From Diplosphaera chodatii (Eukaryota; Chlorophyta; Trebouxiophyceae; Prasiolales; Stichococcaceae), in contig JAALGY010000054.1 in the NCBI GenBank assembly GCA_032358165.1, forward strand, positions 1,054,001 through 1,118,000: a DNA stretch of 64,000 nucleotides, given 5' to 3'. Positions 48,824 through 59,800 of this stretch are shown here, one piece after another. The first letter of the stretch is position 1. Every line of letters starts with the position of its first letter. Below the pieces are notes generated by a model that was not told the DNA's origin, did no database searches, and worked only from the letters and a program-made list of their open reading frames with translations. Position numbers and translations under genes: made by a program.

Positions 48824-50690
48824 ATGCAACCCGACCCCAGCAACAGCAAGCATGCCGCCACAGCCTGGGTGCGCGCTGCAGCGCTGGGCCAAGTTGCCTC
48901 CTTGCTGCTAGCTACTGTGGGAGCCTGCTCTGAGAGCCTCTCACGGCAGGTGAAATCAACATGCATTGAGCGTCCCACACATACCTGCGGCCGACACTCG
49001 CTCTTGCACAGATGTGGCTCCACTGTGATTGCCGCTCCCAAGATGTCGTGCAAGGCTGCTTCAATGGAAGATGATGATGATGATGATGATGTCGGATTGC
49101 CATGCAGGGTGTCTTCCTTCCGACCTCGCAGTCACTGCTGGTGTATGTGTGCCTGGCGGCTGCATGCTGTGCCTGGCTGCTGTTCTGCGCACCCCAGGAC
49201 CAGCGGCGCAGCTTTATCAGCCGGTTGCCTGGCAAGGGTGTCAATGCTGCCCGGAATGGAGGACAACAGTGGCAGCACCTTGGCAAGTTTGCAGCACTGG
49301 CGCTTGTTGACATGGAGGCAAATTTCCTGCTCAACAAGGCTTACCGGTATACATCCATCACAAGCGTCACCCTCCTCGACTGTGCCTCAATTCCAGGTGC
49401 CTTCCGCAGTCTTCCGCTGCAGTCCAACCGCCTGCTTTGTGAGGTGTGAGCTTGCAGCTGTTATTGGTGAAGAGAATACGTGCCATTGTCATTGTTGGCT
49501 ATGCAGGCGTCCTGCTGCTGACAAAGTTGCTGCTGGGGGCACGGTACCGTGCGCTGCACTACATGGGTTCCGCGGTGTGCATTGGCGGCCTGGCGCTGCT
49601 GGTGCTTGCAGATGGCGCCGGATCCCAGCACAGCGGCTACAAGCATGCCCTGCTGGGCGATGTGCTCGTTCTGATCGGGGCGCTGTTGTACGCAGTCGGC
49701 AATGTTGCCCAGGAGCACCTGCTAGGTGAGATTTGGCGCAGAGGTGCCGCCTTTGGTCCTTTCAACTGTACATGCACCACAGCATGCAGCCATACTTCAT
49801 GCTCTTTCCCACATAGCTGCCGCATTCTCGCAGGAAATGTCAGCAATGCCGAGCTGCTTGCGCTATTGGGCGTCTTTGGCTCGCTCTTCAGCCTGGTTCA
49901 GGCCGGCAGCATTGAGCATACAGCCTTGCGGGAGGCTCCATGGGATTGGCAGGTAACTGCGATATTTCACGCTGTACCGTTGCACAGTTGCCACCTGCAA
50001 CACCGCCCAGGTCCGTGATACTAGCAGATGGATTCTTGTGGTATTTGCAGATGCTTGGACCGCTGCTGCTATATGTCACAACGCTCCTGGCCTTCTACAG
50101 CTTGGTGGGTCACAGCCATCAGGACAAGCAGTACCCCAAAGAGAGTTGGCGCCTCATCTGTGACACCTACGTTCAGGGGCGGACAGTCGAGTCATATTCC
50201 GCGACTGCCCCTTGCAGGTGCCCATTGTGTTGCGGCTGGGCGGCGCAGCAGTTTTGAACTTGTCTCTGCTTTCTTCAGACCTTTGGGCTGCCACCGCCCG
50301 TGTTGTGTTCTTTGGTAAGCAGCGATGCAACCGGCACGAGAATCACTGGCATGAACGCAGAGTGGCCAGGGTCCTTGATTTCGACTGTACGATTGATGCT
50401 GTAGCTTGTGGCTGTCATCTGGTGCAGGTGGGTTCTCGGGCGCCTCTGCCTGGGTATTTTTTGGGTCGCTTGGTCTTGTGGCTGCTGGCATCATTATGTT
50501 TTCGGCGGCTGGCGAGGTCAACGCGGCCCCGGCGCCAGCCCTGGGGCTGATGCCGGTAGGGGATGCGGAGGCAGATGACGCCGAATTGGGCGGGCACAAC
50601 AGCAAGAGCAGCCGCGATGTGGATGTGCTGGAGCGGGGCGGCGAGCTGCAGCAACTGTGGGCTGGCCCAGACTCACGGACAGCTGCCTGA
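48824..50690 (+). CDS. SLC35F1/F2-like solute transporter
   Basis: Multi-pass transporter of the DMT superfamily, SLC35F1/F2/F6 type; substrate not predictable. ATG 48824 opens exon 48824-48949 (phase 0), with ALGQVASLLLATVGACSESL like the family's first helix. Exon 2 runs 49108-49396: SQSLLVYVCLAAACC, then FAALALVDMEANFLLNKAYR and YTSITSVTLLDCASIP, the hallmark D-x-E-A-N and L-L-D-C-x-x-I-P motifs. Later exons: GVLLLTKLLLGARY (from 49507), GDVLVLIGALLYAVGNVAQE, ELLALLGVFGSLFSLVQ, LLLYVTTLLAFYSL, RLGGAAVLNLSLLSSDLW and SLGLVAAGIIMF. A hydrophilic tail ends at TGA 50690. Divergent from the ALMT-like gene with almost no intergenic space. Confidence 0.88.
49070..49091. repeat. (GAT)n microsatellite
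   Basis: Seven perfect GAT units plus one base, in the first intron of the SLC35F-like gene. Confidence 0.95.
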
Positions 50691-51299
50691 CGTGCATGAT
50701 GACTGCCACGCAATTGACAAACTGTACGCATCAGACATTGACATCCCTGCAGTGAAGGACCACAACATGCAGAGATTGCAGACAGGAGGCTGGAAGTTGA
50801 AGGGGACTCCCTGCAGTCCGTAGAATATTCTCGGGAGCTGCCCAAACTGCCGGCCCCGATGCTCGGGAAGGCCTCTGCGACTGAAAGGAACACCCGGCTG
50901 CCTGTCGTCGCAAGGCGCGCGCTCCAGCGACGGACTCATCGCAGCGCAGGCACGGCCTGCGGGCGTTCCGTCCCGCTTGTGCCCGTTGCCTGGGACCCCT
51001 CACCGCGTGGTTCTATCCGTTGTGAGATGCTGGCGAAACAGCTGTCGCGAGGCTTCGGCACCCCAGCCAGCGCAGATCGTTGCAGCATGCTATGCAGAGC
51101 GGCTCAGTGCGCAAGCAGCGCTTTAGCTTCTCCGCTATGGGTGCACCAGCAGCGCTGTATAGGGTAACAACAGGTTGGCGCTGTGGGCCACCGCCACCGC
51201 CATGCATTGCCTGACGCTGCCTGCATGCGTGATCGCAGGCACCGGGTGCCGGGCAGGAGCGGAGCTTAGTCGCGTGTCACAGCCTGAAGTTCTGCAAAG
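50691..51299. other. Intergenic, SLC35F to HMG gene
   Basis: Holds the 3' UTR of the SLC35F gene and the promoter of the HMG gene. No gene seen. Confidence 0.5.
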
Positions 51300-53308
51300 A
51301 TGGCAGACCTCACCCAGATGGGGATGTCGGCGCCACCACTGGCCGCGGCTCCTGGCACTGAGCTGGGCATGGGGGTGCCCGGCATGCCGCCCCCGCAACT
51401 CCACCACGAGCACAACGGCCCGCAGGAGCAGCCGCACGATCACCAGGCGCACGAGGCGCTGGGGCAGGAGCAGCCGCAGCCCATCGTCGGCGCCGAGGAT
51501 GTCGTGAAGCTGTTTGGCTTCATCACCTCTGAGTTCCGCGGCTTCCTGGCGCACGTCGAGCACGCTGTGCAGGTGCAGGCCTCCACATGTGTGTGTGGTG
51601 ACACGATCAAGCTGCACTTGCAAGGAATACAACATCTGCAACTGGTGCTGCTGCTGCACGGCCGCAAGGTGGCCCAGTGTCCTGACATTCGCCGTGGACC
51701 ACATGTGCAGAGTTTCCAAACGACGGGCACCGTGCCGAGCCAGCCGCTGTACCGCGTGAAGGCGGATCTGCTGCCGGCCTCCAAGGGCAGTGCTGGTGGT
51801 CATGCAGGTGGCCCTGGCCCAGGGCGTCCCCGCAAGGTGCTAGTAGTACTTTAATGCCTGACTCATGTCCTGATCCCTCTCAGCCAGCATATGCGGTGAG
51901 CAGCCGTCCGTGTGCCAGTGGCCAGCCGCTTGTGGCACCGAACGCTGTCACCCGTTTGGCTACAGATCAAGCGCGACAAGATCGTGCGCAAGCCGACGGC
52001 CTTCAACCACTTTGTGCGCGAGAAGATGGCGGACCTCAAGGCGCAGGGCATGACCATCGAGGAGGACAAAAATAACAACGAGCTTTTCAAGGTACGGACC
52101 ACAGGGCTGCTCACAGTCAGTGGCGTGCTGCTGCCACGACTGTGGACACCTGGCCAGCAGCAATTGATCACATGCGAGTTCTGGAGCTTACCGTCAAACC
52201 ATGGTCAAAAGGAGCCGTCGCATGGTTAGCTTTGATGCCAAGCCCCGCAGTCCGACCAGCAGTCTGTGCATCGCAGCTGGCGGTGGCCGAGTGGTCTAAG
52301 CTGACGCCCGAGCAGAAAAAGGCGTGGAAGGAGGCGTACTTTGCAGCGCACCCAGAGCTGCTGGCCTCCAGCAACCCAGACGACGAGGCGCATGAAGGCA
52401 CGCTTGCTCGCTGGGGCTCAGCTGATTGTGGCGGCAGGCAGCTGCACTGCGTGGCTGCCTGCTGCTTGCCCCATGTGCTGATTCTGTAGATATCGTCAAA
52501 TGGCAAAAGGATTGCAGCGTCCAGGGCAGAGGCACACAAGTCATGCAGGGTCGCATGTTTTAGTCAGACGACCTGACTGCATTACGCTGCAGGTGAGGGC
52601 GAGGATGTGGCGGAGGAGCATGCGCAGATGCTGCTGGACGCAGGCGCCGGTGCGCAGGCTGCCGCTGGCGCCAAGCGCAAGGTGCGTGAGATCTCGACTC
52701 TTGCGAGCCTTCACTGCAGCCCGAATGTGGAGCGTGGATGTGGAGCCAGATCAATGGGTCGTTCTCTGTTGGCAACCATTAATTTTGAAACTGCTGCCAG
52801 CGAGGGGAGGTGATGACATGTTAACATCGATGCTGTCGTCCTGACTGTAGACACACCCACCATTCCGCAGGTGGGCGCTGCGCAGCTGGCCCACCTGCCG
52901 CCGCCGGGCGCGCACCAGCCAGACGGCATGGACGAGCACATCAGCCTCACCGAGCTGGTCACTGGTGGCGAGGTGCGCCCCAGCCCTGACACCACAGTGC
53001 TTCAAGTGACCACTGCTGCACTTTTTCTCACTCGGCCGCCATGTGCCGTCGTGGTCATGCTTTGAGTGCACACAGCCAGTGGTCGAACAGCGCACTGCTT
53101 GCCTGCGGAAGGTGTGTCTCATGCTGGGTGAGCTGGCGTGCTGCAGGACCCAGTGGCACCGGCGAGCGCGGCGGTGGCGGCGCCCACAAGCGTTGCAGCC
53201 CCCGCTGGTGCCGCTGCCTCAGCTGCTGCTGCGGCAGCGGCGGCGGCTGAGCAGGAGGAGCACGGCCGCAAGAAGCGCAAGGGCACCAGCGTGAAGTCGA
53301 AGCCGTGA
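51300..53308 (+). CDS. AT-hook and HMG-box-like DNA-binding protein
   Basis: Small probable chromatin protein. Exon 1 (51300-51572, 91 codons, phase 0) codes a His/Gln/Pro-rich start and VKLFGFITSEFRGFLAHVEH. Exon 2 (about 51.73-51.84 kb) ends GPGPGRPRK, an AT-hook-like GRP core with basic flank. Exon 3 (from about 51.97 kb) and exon 4 (from about 52.28 kb) give KPTAFNHFVREKMADLKAQ, then LAVAEWSKLTPEQKKAWKEA. This has the P-x-x-A-[FY]-x-x-F and W-x-x-L-x-x-x-x-K spacing of HMG boxes; YABBY domains are related and cannot be excluded. The last exon is Ala-rich and ends with a nuclear-signal-like GRKKRKG before TGA 53306-53308. Exons near 52.6 and 52.87 kb are acidic linkers. TGTAA motifs follow 266 and 282 bases after the stop. 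Confidence 0.8.
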
Positions 53309-53799
53309 TGGGGAGGGGCCTGTGGCGGTCGTTTGCACTGTCACAGGTGCTTGGCCCTCAGCAATGTCGTCCCCGGGCAATCCAACACAACTGACCTGAC
53401 GCACAGCTTTGATAAGAACTCTGGGGAATGTAGCAGATGGGCCCCACTACCGTGGAATGCCAAGTGCTGTGGGCACACGCCACTATGGCACCGCCGACAG
53501 GTGTGGCAGTGAGTCCTCACCCGTTGCTGCCATGACTGGTGTCAGGATCCTGTCAGCTACGAGCGGCACAACGTGTAATGTTTCTGCTGTGTAAACACTC
53601 TCTCTCTGTGTCGCTTCTTATGGCGAGCTGCTGAGGAGACCAGCAACACGGCGAAAGGACTGCATGGGCGCTCCAATCGACATAGATGGGTCCCAACTCC
53701 CAGTGCTACCAACCCTAGGGCCAGGCTTTGTCTGAGATTTTGAGGAGCACGCGCGATCCGGCAAACTCTGCGTTTGCTGCCTCCTGCTATCACCGCATC
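53309..53799. other. Intergenic, HMG to CBSX3-like gene
   Basis: Contains two TGTAA motifs that may end the HMG transcript, then the CBSX3-like 5' region. No gene seen. Confidence 0.5.
53574..53594 (+). promoter_or_regulatory. Paired TGTAA poly(A) signal candidates
   Basis: TGTAA occurs at 53574-53578 and 53590-53594, downstream of the HMG gene. Confidence 0.45.
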
Positions 53800-54471
53800 A
53801 TGGCGCTGCGTATGCTGTCTCGGGTGAGCGGCCTCCTGCAGCCGGCGCGCCAGAGCCTGGCCACGGACACATCACGCCTGGGCATCGCAATCCGGCCGTT
53901 CTCCGCGGCGGCACAGGCCGCGGAGCAGCCCTCGGGCGAGGGAGCCAAGTCAGTGGGTCAGGGCTGGGGCCACACCCGGATCCTGGACATCCTGCGGAGC
54001 AAAGTGTACCACGATGGGTCCTGGCTGTGGTGCAGCAAGGACGACACTGTGTTTGACGCTGTCAAAAAGATGACCAAGGGCAACGTGGGCTCGCTGCTGG
54101 TGTTTGATCCCAGCAAGTTCACGTTCTCCGGCAGCGACGAGAACCTGAAAGTTGCAGCCAAAGAGGCGGTTGCGGGCCTCGTGACGGAGCGAGACTACCT
54201 GACCAAGGTGGTTGTGGCGGGTAAGAGCTCGAAGGAGATCAAGGTGTCCACTATCATGACGCCGGAGCATGTGCTGAAGACTGTCGCGCCCTCAGACACT
54301 GTCCTGGCAGCCATGGAGCTCATGATCGACAACAACTTCCGGCACGTGCCCGTGGTGGACGATGGGGACTACCTGGGGATGGTCTCCATTCGAGACGCAG
54401 TGCGAACCATGGTCGCAGAGCACAGGGAAGAGGTGGACAAGCTTCACGAGTACATTCAAGGCGGATACTGA
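53800..54471 (+). CDS. CBSX3: CBS-domain protein, mitochondrial CBSX3-like
   Basis: Intronless gene of 223 codons, unusual in this intron-rich window. Start is ATG 53800 (MALRMLSRVSGLLQPARQSL), an Arg/Ser/Leu-rich mitochondrial-type presequence; frames upstream have no ATG. Two CBS domains follow: first with DGSWLWCSKDDTVFDAVKKM and GLVTERDYLTKVVVAGKSSK; second with IMTPEHVLKTVAPSDTVLAA, RHVPVVDDGDYLGMVSIRD. It ends EYIQGGY, the same end as plant CBSX3. In plants, CBSX3 binds and activates mitochondrial thioredoxin and senses adenosine nucleotides; the same role here is inferred from homology. The N-terminal and CBS motifs are all intact. TGTAA lies at 54817-54821. Confidence 0.93.
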   Translation: MALRMLSRVSGLLQPARQSLATDTSRLGIAIRPFSAAAQAAEQPSGEGAKSVGQGWGHTRILDILRSKVYHDGSWLWCSKDDTVFDAVKKMTKGNVGSLLVFDPSKFTFSGSDENLKVAAKEAVAGLVTERDYLTKVVVAGKSSKEIKVSTIMTPEHVLKTVAPSDTVLAAMELMIDNNFRHVPVVDDGDYLGMVSIRDAVRTMVAEHREEVDKLHEYIQGGY

Positions 54472-54928
54472 GCTGGGTGGGAGGTGGCATGGAACCCGCA
54501 TGTCAAGCCAAACACGCCTTCACTGGCTGGCATGATTGTAGTGTATACAGAGCTAGAGCAGAACTGGACACAGCCACAACCTTGACGCTTGAGAAGCGCT
54601 TTCTAAGTGGGGACAGTAGTCTGCCGTGGCTCTGAGGGTTGCACCACCTTGGCAGCGCAGCCGTCAAGCCTCTGCTTTGGCTGCGTCCTGTGGCAGAAGC
54701 GTCATCGGTTTGCTGTGCTGGTGACAGGGGTGTTCTCTTGTGTATAGTACGTCAGTAAAGTACAGATAGTGGCGTGATTTCATCACAACCCGCATGGATG
54801 TGGCCTTGGGGTCCTTTGTAAGACACCTGTGTGATTCTGCAGTCCCATTGAACCCAAATATGACACTGAACCCGAATATGACACTGAATGTTACCCCTGC
54901 ACAAGTGCTCATGTCTCACACAACCAGG
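54472..54928. other. Convergent intergenic, CBSX3-like and Tim17-like genes
   Basis: 3' flanks of both genes, with TGTAA at 54817-54821 (plus strand) and a short tandem repeat. No gene seen. Confidence 0.5.
54849..54884. repeat. 18-bp tandem duplication
   Basis: Two adjacent copies of TGAACCCAAATATGACAC (the second has G for A at one position), followed by a further partial TGAA. In a 3' flank. Confidence 0.9.
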
Positions 54929-56004
54929 TCATCGGTCTGGCCTGTTCTTCCGCAAGCTGGCCTCCATCTGTGCGATCACAGCAGCTGTGCTGTCGCGGCT
55001 GTGTTGCCTGTAAGGAGGCGACTGACCAGCGTCTGGTGGTGACATGCTGCCTGACGGGTCTGCTGCTGGTGCCCCGGGCTGCCCTGCCAGGCTTTGGTCG
55101 TCTGGAGTGACGTGTGCCAGCTTCTCCTGGAGAAGGCCGATGGGGAAGCCTGCCTGCGCGAGCATCCCGGCACGCACTCTCAGCAACTGAACCGGTGTTC
55201 CAGTCTTTGACATGCATCACATTGTCTTGGGTTGACCTATGTCGCCTGGTACGCGCACCAGGCAGCCGATGCCGGCCCCAAGCGCAGCGCTCTGCAAGCG
55301 CATACCAGGGCTCCCCGGCACTGCATGCCATCACACCAGCGTCACAAGTTTGTGATGAGTAAGGTGAGGCATGACTAGCTTGGTGAGAGTGCCGGCGCCT
55401 CGCAATCACTTCCAATACATCTGCCGCCACCAAGCGCAACAACCCTGACTCACTGAAGAAGCCAGCTGCCCCTCCAGTGACAAGGCCGGCTGCCATCACG
55501 TCTCGATGGTCGCGGCGGCCCCGCGCAATGCTGCTCAATATCTGTGTTGTGTAGAACGCAGCAGCAAGGCCGCCAATGGTCACGCCGCCCCTGCAGCAGG
55601 CACAATGTCCTCAGCACCAACGCTGCATTGTTTATGCTTGGCGCCTGCACATGGACAGCAACCTACACAGCTACCTGATCGATGCTCTGAGCTGTCCAAG
55701 CAGACGGTTCGTCTGGATGTCCGCGACGTATCTGGCCTCATGCAACTTTGTTGGTAGGCCCGATGGCGCCGTTGGTATGCCTGTGAAACACTCCAGTTGC
55801 CAGCTTGCAGCTGGTGTGGGGTGGCAGCAGCAGGTACATGTGAAAGCAGGTCACAGTCGCACCTGCAGCTCGGTCCACCAGCCACTGCTTGCCCCCGCCG
55901 TACATGATCCCAAACAGCACTGCAATGAGAGTGTTCTGCGCCAGCTCCTTGGCCTCTGGTGGCGCCTCTGGCGGCTGCAGGGTAAAATCTCCCATGTCTG
56001 GCAT
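54929..56004 (-). CDS. Tim17/Tim22/Tim23-family-like membrane protein
   Basis: Short multi-pass membrane protein. ATG 56004 (second Met at 55995) opens an exon with EAKELAQNTLIAVLFGIMYG, the first hydrophobic segment. An exon from about 55.59 kb gives GGVTIGGLAAAFYTTQILSS, then the hallmark-like ARGRRDHRDVMAAGLVTGG: R-x-x-x-D-x4-AG-x3-GG, as in Tim17/22/23 proteins and complex I B14.7-type subunits. Later exons give SAALGAGIGCLVR (55.28 kb) and LLRVRAGMLAQAGFPIG (from 55.18 kb), then a hydrophilic Pro/Ser tail ending near MEASLRKNRPD and TGA 54931-54929. Likely in a mitochondrial or plastid envelope membrane; which member it is cannot be told. An additional upstream exon is possible: a minus-strand frame at 56255-56037 (RAAYERLSAAFHTATARVE) looks coding, but I found no clean splice into this frame. 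Confidence 0.55.
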
Positions 56005-56858
56005 TCACGATGTGGAAGTTCCACTCGTGGATGAGCTCAGGCTGTGTCAGCAGTTCCTACCACTTGGCCTGGCTCCACTCGCGCGGTGGCGGTGTGGAAT
56101 GCTGCGCTGAGACGCTCGTATGCGGCTCGGTAGGGGCTGTCAGGCTGTGCTCCCGCTTGCTGAGATGCAAGATTGTCACCTGCCTCCGCAGTCGCACGCT
56201 CTCCACCGCTTTCCATCGCACCCTTGGCCCACTGCAGCTCAGTGCAGGCAATCACCAGGCTAGCGCCGCAGCAGCTCCCTGCTGTGCTTCACTCATAGCA
56301 CCTGTCTGCATGCTGCATTGTGTGCATCTGTATATGGTGAATCGCATCCAATAAGAAACCTTTGCAAACATTCAATCACAAGGACTGCGTCAGTATTGCA
56401 TGGATGCATGCTGCTGCACTGCGCAGCTTCATGCCGAGGATCTCGACAGCTCCAGCCAGCTCAGCATTCAGGGACGGAATGCAAGCGACACAACAAGCGC
56501 GACACTACCAGGCTTCGCCATTCTGTAGACTTTACTTTCAATGGGAGCGCATTTGTATACGGTCATTTAGCGGAAGTCAGCACCGCTCGCTGCTTGGTGC
56601 GTGACTTCGGGATCGAGTCGATCTAGCGAGGGTCTTTGCCTGCAGGCAAAGGTGATAAGCCTCCAGCAGTGCTTTTGCCAAGCAGCAGGCTTCAAATAGC
56701 ATCTACAGCTGCTTTGACGCTGTGCCTTTTCCATCACTGAGCAGCCCTCAGCATTTTGGTGTGACTGTGCGCCCTGGGTGCCACTGAGCAACGTGGTGTG
56801 GCATAGGTCGGACCCTGGCTGCCGACAATATCAACGTCATGTGACCGCCACACCAATC
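56005..56858. other. Divergent region, Tim17-like and SMP genes
   Basis: Between two divergent start codons. Its left part may hold an unplaced first exon of the Tim17-like gene (56037-56255, minus). The rest shows no gene. Confidence 0.45.
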
Positions 56859-59800
56859 ATGGGGGTCTTGACAACCCTCGCGGGTGCTGGCAAGGGCGCC
56901 ATCCTGCACACCCGCACGGCGCTCGTCAAGACGCTATGTCTAGCAAATCGGCTGCGCAAGGGCCTCGGTAGCAGCGGCGTGCTGTCGCTGCAGGCGGCCC
57001 TGATTGCCGGCAACGTCCTCTTCTTCACGGCAGGTGGGCAACAGCGCTGCTGCATGATCACGCATGTCGGCAGGAGAACGCGCAGACCCATGAAGCCTGG
57101 TGACGCTGTGCTTCCGCAGGCCTGAAGGCACGCAAGCGTGCACAGTTTGCCGCTGCGGTCAGATGCATCACTGACTTGGACGACGACGGGCTGCGCCTTG
57201 TCCTGGGATACATCCCGGCTTGGGTTAAATTTTCTGAATTCGAGAGGGCGAAATTTGTCAATGACAGCTTGCAGCTGCTCTGGCCTGCGTTTGACCGTGC
57301 CATATGCAACCTACTGAAGACAGAGCTGGAGCCGCTGCTTCAGGTACCAGGCGATCTTTCCACTTGGATCTGCCATCATGTATGATGCCGGATATGATGC
57401 CAGCTCACAATGTTATCAAAGTGTGAAGACATCAGCATTGCATCTCCTAAACCCAGGCATCAGCAGCTGCTCCTGTGCATTGCAGGCGAATGCGCCATCA
57501 GCAGTGGCAGGTTGCGAGTTCGACTCGCTGTCCTTTGGCTCCTCCGCAATTCAGATTGTGGGCGTCAAGAACTCGTCCTTCCGTACCGGCGCTGATCAGC
57601 TGGGCATCGTGCTCGATGTTGATGTCCGATGGGCTGGGCAACCAGGTGCAATGCGGGTGCCTCGCAGTAATGCTGCCACCTACCCAATTGCAGACGCAGT
57701 TGCAGCAAGGCCAAAAGGAAACAAGCTGCTGACTGCAGACATCACGCTCAAGCTCCAGCCCTCCTCAAAGTGGATGATCAAGCAGATGAAGATAGGTGCG
57801 TGCACGTGTATATGCACTGCAGCCTGGTGTAGGAGCAGGGTTGAGCAGCCCTGCCACGAGGCGTTGAGTCATCGGCATGCAAGCCAGTGATCTGGGTGTC
57901 CCTGCTGCAGGCAAACTCAAGGTCTTGCCACAGATCAACCTGACGCCAGAGATGCACGTGGCCTTCAACACGCTGCACGTGGCTGGCATGCTGCGTGTCA
58001 CCCTCACGCCCATCATGCAGGTGTCACACATGGAGCGCACAGCCACTGTGTGCCCTGGCACAAACAGGAAGCACGATCTGCCCTTGGCGGTGGCGTCTCA
58101 TGCATCAACGGCTTCCCACAATATGTGCAGGATGTGCCATTTGTTGGCGGCGTCAGCCTGAGCTGGCTGGAGATGCCAATGATTGATTTTGACGTCAGGT
58201 GAGCAGTCCTGCATCCATCCAGGTTACACATAAGCCATATTTGACATGGAAAACTGTGTAATGCTGTGCGCTGCTGTGGCAGGGGTGTCGGCGGCACCGA
58301 CATCATGAGCATGCCGGCTGTGGCTGACTGGATCATGCAGAGCCTGGTGCAGGGCTATCTCATGGGCATGGTACGCCCCATGCGCTGTTAGGTTCGGCAG
58401 CATACTCTCATACTTGATTGCTGCGGACGCATGGGGTCTGCTGAGGCATCTCCGACCTGCTGTGTTCCCGCGCAGGTGTGGCCCAAGCAGGTCAATTTTC
58501 CATTCATCCAGTCGGAGGAGCTGGAGCAGTGGCATGCACCGCTAGGTGTGCATATTGCACGTTTGAGGCTGACCAGTGTTGCTGGCATATGCGCAACGCA
58601 CACCATGCGCAATGCACACCATGCGCATTTCATGGGACTCTGGAACACGCTGCAGGGGTGGTGACGGTGGAGGTGCTGGAGGCGCGGCTGCCGCCGCGGG
58701 TGCACACCATCACCCGGAAGGAGAAGCCGCTGCACCCGTACGCCGCCATGGTCATTGGCAGCGCCGGCACCTCCGTCGAGTGCGCTGCACCTCGGCACGC
58801 TGCATGCGACACACCGCACCAGGGCAGCTTTTGCAGATGCAACTGAGTTCACCGTGCTGTGGCACGCGTGAGGGTGACGGCCGAGGGGTTGAATGCGCGT
58901 GGGCAGGTCTGAGCACGGCCCGAATGTGCAGTCGGCAACCACCACCACGCGGTGGAACACGGTGGCGCCCGCGTGGCAGGAGAAGACCCACCTGTGCGTG
59001 TACGACTCAGCGCAAGTGCTGAAGGTCGTCATGGCGCACAACATGGAGACAGGTGCAGTCTGCGTGTCAACACTCTCGCATGGCGCAACAGCAGACCCTG
59101 GCACGGGATGAATGCCAATTGGGCACTCCCTGGCCGCAGGCTTGCCACAGAACGACCTGACACTGGGCCGTGTGGACATCCCGCTGAGTGTGCTGGTGGC
59201 CCCCGTGGAGCACGCCAAGCAGCACCGGCTGTCTGGCTCTGTGCTGGCAGCCTCCCAGGCTCGCAGGTCGGTGAAGCTCAGTCCGTCAAGTGCTTTACAG
59301 ATGTCAAGTGTTGTAACCATCAGATGCCCTGAGCTGTCGAGTGCCTGTAGTTGTGTGGGGCACTGCTCGCCCTGCCGACCGCTCATCGGCTGAGCTGTCG
59401 GCCCTGCCTTGTAGGCTCCTGCATCGGGCACGGCGCCACCCGCACGGCAGCCGCGCCTCCTCCGTCGCCGGCGACAGCCCCCGCTCAGGAGGTGAGGGCG
59501 GCGGCGAGCTGCCGCGGCGACGCGGCGGCCTGACGCGCGACAGCAGCGCCCACTCGCTGGCCGGCCGCTCCGACGGCGATCAGTCGTGAGCTTTTTCAGG
59601 GCTATCGCTGCGCCATTGTGTCTGCTGTGTTTGCAGCCCCTGACTGCATGGCGGCGCACCATGCAGCTATGCTGACGAATGCCCGAGCGTTGCCCGTACC
59701 CATTGCAACAGGACGCCGAGGGGGCGTGGCGCCTCACCGCGAGCGGACCACCTCAACGGCGCCAGTGACACTGCCGGCAGCTGGGCGTTCGTCGGCGACA

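Noticed and set aside
48823..48826. Overlapping opposite ATGs (CATG) as shared start codons of ALMT and SLC35F genes
   Set aside because: The minus-strand ATG here is not in frame with the ALMT membrane exon, so it cannot be its start.
58388..59737. 449-codon minus-strand open frame
   Set aside because: Antisense to SMP-C2 exons. Composition follows the GC-rich opposite strand and no domain is visible.
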